The position numbers and the translations under genes were made by a program. Under the pieces are notes generated by a model. The model was not told the origin of the DNA. It saw only the letters and a list, made by a program, of their open reading frames with translations, and searched no databases. A DNA stretch of 11,148 bases, from the NCBI GenBank assembly GCA_029262975.1, contig JAJCYJ010000091.1, positions 1 to 11,148 of the forward strand, in the 5' to 3' direction. The stretch comes from Saprospiraceae bacterium. GTDB lineage: Bacteria > Bacteroidota > Bacteroidia > Chitinophagales > Saprospiraceae. Below are positions 7,026-11,148 of the stretch, piece by piece (within the stretch, counting starts at the first letter, position 1; each line of letters begins with the position of its first letter).

Positions 7026-7751
7026 TTACCTCTCTTTAAGGAGGTTAACAGCATGGGTAAGTATTTCAATTTTCTTATTTAATGCTTCAATCTGTTCTTC
7101 CTGATTATGAATCTTTGCTGATAACTCCTGGATACTTGCTACTGCAATTGGTATTAGTCCCACATAATTGACCGTCTTGTAATCCATACTTGCTGACAAT
7201 TGATCTTTACTATCCAGTAATTTAGTTGGCTTCTTCGAGATATGAACGAGACTCGGTAATACCTTCTCTAACTCTTGCGCAATCACACCGTATTGGACAC
7301 CATGTGAAAGATGCAATCCAGGATACTCATCTGTCTTATAGAGGAATTTTTTAATGGTCATTTTATTGATTAAGTCCAAATAGGATGATTCAGACTTTAA
7401 AATATTCTTTAATCGCATGTCCGACATCGGACCTATTAGATTGCCGGTATATTCTAAATCTCCTGCAAAATGTCCAGCACGAGAAGTGCCTGATGCAAAT
7501 ATTCCAAAATCACCTCCCTGTGCAAAAACGCCCGTTCTGCCTTCCCCCCAGACACCCTGACCATCTGTGGCATCACTTTTCCCATGAACACCAACTGTCC
7601 GTCCAAGTAAATCATTGGTGGCAAAACCACGAATGGCTTCATCATTTTCTGACGTAGCCGCTAAATCCACAAATAATTCATTTGTCTGGCTGAAAGAATC
7701 GACAGCCAATAAAAGAATTATAAACTGTAAAAAAAGTCTCAGATTTTTCAT
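7026..7751 (-). CDS. Secreted protein with C-terminal peptidase-S74 / intramolecular chaperone domain
   Basis: A 241-residue exported protein. Residues 1-22 form a signal peptide ending in DSFSQ. Residues about 54-97 carry short Gly-aromatic repeats (GVHG, GVWG, GVFA, GIFA, GHFAG), the pattern of a trimeric beta-helix or prism. The S74 domain follows: the self-cleavage motif SDMRLKN with candidate nucleophile Ser110, then YGVIAQE (154-160) and VNYVGLIP (194-201). A terminal heptad-rich coiled coil runs from about 206 to 240. In phage tailspikes and similar proteins this domain trims itself off at the Ser-Asp after trimer folding. Bacteroidota often carry secreted versions outside prophages. 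No phage genes are nearby. I start at the ATG at 7749-7751; an in-frame GTG three codons upstream is less likely. A role as a surface or matrix protein is inference. Confidence 0.85.
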   Translation of the reverse strand: MKNLRLFLQFIILLLAVDSFSQTNELFVDLAATSENDEAIRGFATNDLLGRTVGVHGKSDATDGQGVWGEGRTGVFAQGGDFGIFASGTSRAGHFAGDLEYTGNLIGPMSDMRLKNILKSESSYLDLINKMTIKKFLYKTDEYPGLHLSHGVQYGVIAQELEKVLPSLVHISKKPTKLLDSKDQLSASMDYKTVNYVGLIPIAVASIQELSAKIHNQEEQIEALNKKIEILTHAVNLLKER

Positions 7752-7760
7752 TTGTTTCAC

Positions 7761-7979
7761 TTTTATAATTTAAATCGCATTGCCCTCAGTAATACACCCT
7801 TAGAGAAACTTGCTTTGATAATGCCCTACAGAACCACTCATTCGTCTGTAATAAAATCTTTTCTCTTTATAATTAAGGTTAAAACCTCTAATGACTACAC
7901 CATAATTTAATTAACATTTTTAATTCGATATTTCTATAGCTAAATACAGCCTTATCCACTTCTATAATGGAAAGAACAT
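7761..7979. other. Intergenic region upstream of the S74-domain gene
   Basis: These 219 bases lie between two minus-strand genes, the orphan HTH gene and the S74-domain gene. They should contain the S74 gene's promoter and the end of the HTH transcript. I saw no open frame, no strong hairpin and no clear Bacteroidota promoter pair. Confidence 0.4.
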
Positions 7980-8183
7980 CTATACTAAATTAAGTTCCAT
8001 ACCTCTTCTTACCATTCCAGCAATATTCTTGACCTTCAGTTTTTGCCGTAAATTTTTCTTATGTGCATCAATTGTATGTGGACTGACAAAAAGTGTTTTC
8101 GCAATTTCTTTTGTTGTATACTCGTAAGTGATCAGAAATAAAACTTCTCGTTCTCTTTCAGAAATGATCTTCTTACAAAGCAT
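7980..8183 (-). CDS. Stand-alone LuxR-type helix-turn-helix protein
   Basis: A 67-residue protein consisting almost only of a GerE/LuxR-type DNA-binding domain. ISEREREVLFLI (about 7-18) is the first helix, TTKEIAKTLFVSPHTIDAHKKNLRQKL (about 23-49) the helix-turn-helix with its recognition helix, and the KNIAGMVRRGMEL end helix matches the C-terminus of NarL-type regulators. There is no receiver or sensor domain. A stop codon lies four codons before the ATG at 8181-8183, so it is not simply the end of a longer frame. The order of motifs aligns end to end with residues 152-219 of the response regulator at 10233-10892. It could be a small DNA-binding antagonist or partner of that regulator, or a remnant of a lost response regulator. 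Expression is not shown by sequence alone. Confidence 0.75.
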   Translation of the reverse strand: MLCKKIISEREREVLFLITYEYTTKEIAKTLFVSPHTIDAHKKNLRQKLKVKNIAGMVRRGMELNLV

Positions 8184-8300
8184 AGTCCACTTTTAATTTA
8201 TCAATACACTAATGAGTATAAGTTTCTTAATTCACAATACAAAGAAATAGATTCAGGTCACGACAAGAAATATATATATACCTACATTAATTGCAGAAAG

Positions 8301-8320
8301 ACTATATGAATCTATATAGT
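8301..8320. promoter_or_regulatory. Perfect 7-6-7 inverted repeat, candidate operator
   Basis: Arms ACTATAT (8301-8307) and ATATAGT (8314-8320) flank GAATCT. The repeat sits 19 bases before the upstream candidate start of the sensor kinase gene, in the intergenic region shared with the divergent orphan HTH gene. The 13-14-bp centre-to-centre spacing and position would suit a dimeric helix-turn-helix regulator. The sequence is AT-rich, so chance cannot be excluded. Confidence 0.4.
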
Positions 8321-8339
8321 TGGATATTTCCATTTTACG

Positions 8340-10220
8340 TTGAAAAGTCAAATAATTAATAATGAACCTTCCAAACCTCCTATATTTAGAAAGCCTTATC
8401 TGTTAAGCATGCAAATCATCTTTCTCACATTACTGACTATTGGATTCTGTCAAGCACAAAGTGTACACTCTGATATAACAACTTACGTCGATAAACTTCA
8501 ACTGGTCAAAGAAATTCAAGACCCGGTTGATAGAGACACCCAACTCATCTGGCAGTACAACTATATTTCAGAAGAATTAGCAAGAAATTTAGACCCACGA
8601 ACAGAGGCATACCTCGATACCCTAAGACTTATGTCTGAATTAACACCCTGGGATAACGCCAGGGGATTTTATTATCGCGCCATGGGTAGGTATAGTGACT
8701 TTCAAGGTAATTTCTCCGAGGCCTTATCCTTTTATGACATGGCTATTAATGCATTCAAACCTGCAGGAGGAGATCTTAAAGAGTTAGCCTTTACTTATGT
8801 ACTAAAAGGATTTTTACTTAGTAACTCAGAAATGTATCAAGAGTGCATCAAGACGCTCAAAGAAGGTATACCGTATGCTTCTGAGACAAATTATAAAAAT
8901 AGCCTCTGCCTTATGCTAGACTGGTTTGGTGATTATTATTACTACGGTTTAGAGGACAGTATAAATAATGAGATAGCTCTTGACTATTATCTACAAGTCA
9001 ATCAAATACTTCCTTTTATAACTTATCCAAGGATCATAGCCGATAATCATGCGGTTCTCTCCGGAGTTTACGCCAGACTTGGAAGAAAGGCGGAAGCAGC
9101 GTATCATTTTCCAATTGCAGACAGTTTATGTAAGGCAGAAAATTTACCTTACGTAAGATGGGGTCTTTATGCCGAAAAAGCCAGGTCTCTCGAAAATGAA
9201 AACAAACATTCCGAAGCTAATGAGATTTACCTCATTGCCAAAAATTTCATGGAAGCTACTACTAGCATTGAGTTCAAGGCCCGTTTAGAAAAAGCTCTTT
9301 CGAATAATTACAAAAATTTAGGCAATTATAAACTCGCTCTTAGTCATTATGAAAATATGGTAGCAATGGAAGAAGTAATGGCCATTGATGAAGTTAAAAA
9401 AAAGTATGCTGACATAGAAGCAAAATATAATTTATCCGTAAAGGAAAAAGAAATTGCAGATTTGCAGCGAAGCAAAATCATTTCCAATCGAAACCTGGCA
9501 CTCTCTATCCTGGCCATTTCTCTTATTGCATCAACTATAATTATAAGAAAAAACAAAATATTAAAACGTAATTATCTTCTTTTAGAGCAGCAACAAAAAG
9601 AGGTAGAAAAAGCTATCTATACCGGAGAAACACAGGAAAGAAAACGTCTGTCAGCAGAGCTACACGATCAAGTTAACACTAAATTAGCGGCGGCTAAATG
9701 GCAATTAGAAGCAATCTCTGAAAAACTGTATGGCGTAGATAGGGAAATAATAGACAATACCACTGTGATGCTGAATGACGCCTATCAAGACGTACGAAAT
9801 ATTTCGCATAATCTTGTTCCAACTCGTCTAGAAACAGAGGGGTTAATAAAGTCAGTTGAAGATTTATTTATAAAACTAAACAAGAATGCTGCAATTAAAT
9901 TCAAGCTTTATGCTGAGTCGATTGAAGAACAAAAAATAGAAAGGATTACATATCCGCTGTACAGCATTATTTTTGAGTTAATCAATAATATTTTAAAACA
10001 CGCCCAGGCCTCCCAAGTAACAATTAGAATAACTGAAAGTGCAGGAAATCTTGATTTAATCATAAATGACGATGGCCAAGGATTTGACGTACAAAATATT
10101 CAGCCGGGATTTGGATTAAGCAGTATAACGAATAGAGTAAAATCCTTAAAAGGGACTATAGATATTACAAGTAGTAATGAAACGGGAACACAAACATATA
10201 TTAGAATTCCCCTTTTGTGA
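8340..10220 (+). CDS. TPR-containing membrane sensor histidine kinase (HisKA_3 type)
   Basis: A two-component sensor of up to 626 residues. It has an N-terminal export signal (hydrophobic 24-38, ending CQAQ), then a periplasmic region of about 40-340 built of tetratricopeptide repeats (for example near RAMGRYSDFQGNFSEALSFY and NNYKNLGNYKLALSHYENM). A helical linker, one membrane span at about 384-402 and a cytoplasmic coiled coil follow. The dimerisation/phosphoacceptor helix ERKRLSAELHDQ has phospho-His442. The HATPase domain shows the N box ELINNILKHA (Asn549/Asn550), NDDGQGF (577-582) and GFGLSS (590-595). The TTG at 8340 is kept because it gives the signal peptide its basic residues (FRK); the ATG at 8409 gives an uncharged leader of 603 residues total. 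Its end lies 12 bp from the end of the convergent response regulator, its likely partner. Confidence 0.88.
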   Translation: MKSQIINNEPSKPPIFRKPYLLSMQIIFLTLLTIGFCQAQSVHSDITTYVDKLQLVKEIQDPVDRDTQLIWQYNYISEELARNLDPRTEAYLDTLRLMSELTPWDNARGFYYRAMGRYSDFQGNFSEALSFYDMAINAFKPAGGDLKELAFTYVLKGFLLSNSEMYQECIKTLKEGIPYASETNYKNSLCLMLDWFGDYYYYGLEDSINNEIALDYYLQVNQILPFITYPRIIADNHAVLSGVYARLGRKAEAAYHFPIADSLCKAENLPYVRWGLYAEKARSLENENKHSEANEIYLIAKNFMEATTSIEFKARLEKALSNNYKNLGNYKLALSHYENMVAMEEVMAIDEVKKKYADIEAKYNLSVKEKEIADLQRSKIISNRNLALSILAISLIASTIIIRKNKILKRNYLLLEQQQKEVEKAIYTGETQERKRLSAELHDQVNTKLAAAKWQLEAISEKLYGVDREIIDNTTVMLNDAYQDVRNISHNLVPTRLETEGLIKSVEDLFIKLNKNAAIKFKLYAESIEEQKIERITYPLYSIIFELINNILKHAQASQVTIRITESAGNLDLIINDDGQGFDVQNIQPGFGLSSITNRVKSLKGTIDITSSNETGTQTYIRIPLL

Positions 10221-10226
10221 GGGAAT
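10206..10226. terminator. Short hairpin between convergent kinase and regulator genes
   Basis: ATTCCC (10206-10211) pairs with GGGAAT (10221-10226) across a nine-base loop. The hairpin spans the kinase stop codon and the 12-bp gap to the regulator gene. The plus-strand sequence after it is pyrimidine-rich (CCTTTCTCATTTT). This could end transcription from both sides, but the stem is short and the T-run is not adjacent. Confidence 0.3.
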
Positions 10227-10232
10227 CCTTTC

Positions 10233-10892
10233 TCATTTTACAATTCCAGCTTTTATTGCAAATTTAATAACGCCAATTGTTGATTTTACACTGAGTTTTC
10301 GCAGTATATTGTGCCGATGAGTTTCAACCGTGCCTCTACTAATATTTAATTTAGCCCCGACTTCTGTAGAAGATAATTCATCGGCCAGCAATTTAACTAT
10401 TTCCAATTCTCTCTTAGTTAAACTATTTAATTTTGTCTGAATTCCAATGCTCGTATTTTGAATTTCTCCCTTTTTGGCAAGAATAGCCTGCAGTGCATCT
10501 TGACCAAAATATAGCTTTCCTTTAGCAACTGTTTTGACTGCCTCTTCCAAATCTTTTCTAGTGGCCTTTTTCATGATATATCCGGAAGCACCTGCATGAT
10601 AAGCGTCCTGGATATCTTTGGAGTCTTCGTTTATAGTAAGAAGTAAAATTTTAATAGATGGAAAAGATTCCTTCACCAATCTCGTCAATTGTAATCCATC
10701 TAAATGGGGCATGCGATAATCTGTGATTACTATATCCACCATCTCTTGATCGAGAGCATTGATAACATTACGGCTATCATGAATCGTATGTATTACTTCA
10801 ATACCATCCATTAATTTAAAAAGTAATTGCAAACTGTCAATAATCATCTTGTGATCGTCAACCAGCATTATCTTGATTATGTCTGCAGCCAT
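10233..10892 (-). CDS. NarL/FixJ-type response regulator
   Basis: A 219-residue cytoplasmic two-component regulator of normal length. The receiver domain (about 6-125) has the acidic pair Asp12-Asp13, the phospho-acceptor Asp58 in VITDYRMP, the switch Thr86 in LLLT and the conserved Lys108 in GYIMKK. A short linker leads to a LuxR-type helix-turn-helix (about 150-215): LTKRELEIVKLLADELSSTEV followed by the recognition helix SRGTVETHRHNILRKL. Phosphorylation of such proteins usually promotes dimerisation and promoter binding. The receiver type matches the HisKA_3 kinase that converges on it, and the 12-bp spacing makes the pair a likely cognate system. As the genes converge, each needs its own promoter. 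The target genes cannot be named. The ATG at 10890-10892 gives an N-terminus (MAADIIKIMLVDDH) typical of the family. Confidence 0.93.
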   Translation of the reverse strand: MAADIIKIMLVDDHKMIIDSLQLLFKLMDGIEVIHTIHDSRNVINALDQEMVDIVITDYRMPHLDGLQLTRLVKESFPSIKILLLTINEDSKDIQDAYHAGASGYIMKKATRKDLEEAVKTVAKGKLYFGQDALQAILAKKGEIQNTSIGIQTKLNSLTKRELEIVKLLADELSSTEVGAKLNISRGTVETHRHNILRKLSVKSTIGVIKFAIKAGIVK

Positions 10893-11077
10893 TTTTACAT
10901 TTCTCTATGATAAATATATGAGATTAATAAATACAGATAATGATACGACAAAATTCTAGATTCGAAAGCACTTGATATGCCGTTGAATTATTTGGTGCTC
11001 ATTTTCCAGAAATGATTTTTTAATGCTTCCAGAACCGCTATATTTTGTTACATTAATAGGTTCTAAATATCATACTC
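10893..11077. other. Intergenic region between divergent genes
   Basis: This AT-rich stretch of 185 bases separates the response regulator start from the exported-protein start at the window's right end. It must hold both promoters. I looked for the Bacteroidota TTG/TAnnTTTG promoter pair and found only imperfect matches (for example TATATTTTG near 11039-11047), with no correctly spaced upstream box. No open frame or strong repeat was seen. Confidence 0.4.
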
Positions 11078-11148
11078 ATGCAGCACTTACTATTTATAGT
11101 TTCATTTCTCATTAGTTATGCCACAATAACTGCTCAAACCAAAGCCCT
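11078..11148 (+). CDS. Start of an exported protein, cut by the window end
   Basis: From the ATG at 11078 a frame runs open to the last base and encodes 23 residues, MQHLLFIVSFLISYATITAQ then TKA. This is a near-perfect Bacteroidota signal peptide: a short start, a hydrophobic core of about 12 residues and a TAQ-T cleavage site. Nothing of the mature protein beyond the first residues is visible, so no function is assigned. It lies 185 bp from the divergent response regulator gene and may share its control region. Confidence 0.55.
   Translation, partial: MQHLLFIVSFLISYATITAQTKA

Noticed and set aside
7026..7751. Prophage remnant, suggested by the tail-fibre-type S74 domain
   Set aside because: A signal peptide is present, and no other phage, integrase or lysis gene is found around it; secreted S74 proteins are known in Bacteroidota.

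Overview
The window looks like chromosomal DNA from a Bacteroidota bacterium, probably of the Saprospiria/Cytophagia/Sphingobacteriia kind. The evidence is AT-rich DNA with few clear Shine-Dalgarno sites, a lipoprotein with a short N-terminal Cys signal, and many exported proteins. It also has exported Gfo/Idh/MocA and NIPSNAP proteins with twin-Arg leaders, a secreted protein with a peptidase-S74-type C-terminus, and a TPR-TM-HisKA_3 sensor kinase next to a NarL-type regulator. There are no rRNA or tRNA genes, CRISPR arrays, transposases or phage structural modules, and no gap between genes exceeds 300 bases. Most gene boundaries are clear. Several start codons are uncertain, because the longest frame begins at TTG or GTG shortly before a better ATG.

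Layout. Left part (176-2585): a MarR-type regulator and an exported SGNH/GDSL esterase on the minus strand. Divergent from the esterase are a DinB/YfiT-like putative metal-dependent thiol transferase and a Dabb-domain lipoprotein. Middle (2643-6999): a sugar-type oxidoreductase block built as two divergent pairs. On the minus strand a leaderless Gfo/Idh/MocA dehydrogenase is followed 16 bp later by an exported two-domain NIPSNAP protein. On the plus strand an exported Gfo/Idh/MocA dehydrogenase is followed by a zinc-free medium-chain quinone-oxidoreductase-like protein. Right part (7026-10892): a secreted protein with an S74 intramolecular-chaperone domain, a 67-residue stand-alone LuxR-type helix-turn-helix protein, a TPR sensor histidine kinase and, convergent with it, its probable NarL-type response regulator. 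The window ends in the signal peptide of another exported protein (from 11078).

How the genes may work together (inference). The esterase, the two Gfo/Idh enzymes, the NIPSNAP protein and the quinone-oxidoreductase-like protein fit oxidative or deacetylating processing of sugars or sugar derivatives, split between envelope and cytoplasm. No transporter or glycoside hydrolase is in view to name the substrate. The kinase and regulator very probably form one phosphorelay. The orphan HTH protein has the same DNA-binding fold as the regulator and sits divergent from the kinase, so it could take part in the same circuit. I found no proof of a wholly new system. The best leads are the split Gfo/Idh-NIPSNAP block, the orphan HTH/kinase/regulator group beside the S74 protein, and a perfect 7-6-7 inverted repeat in front of the kinase gene.
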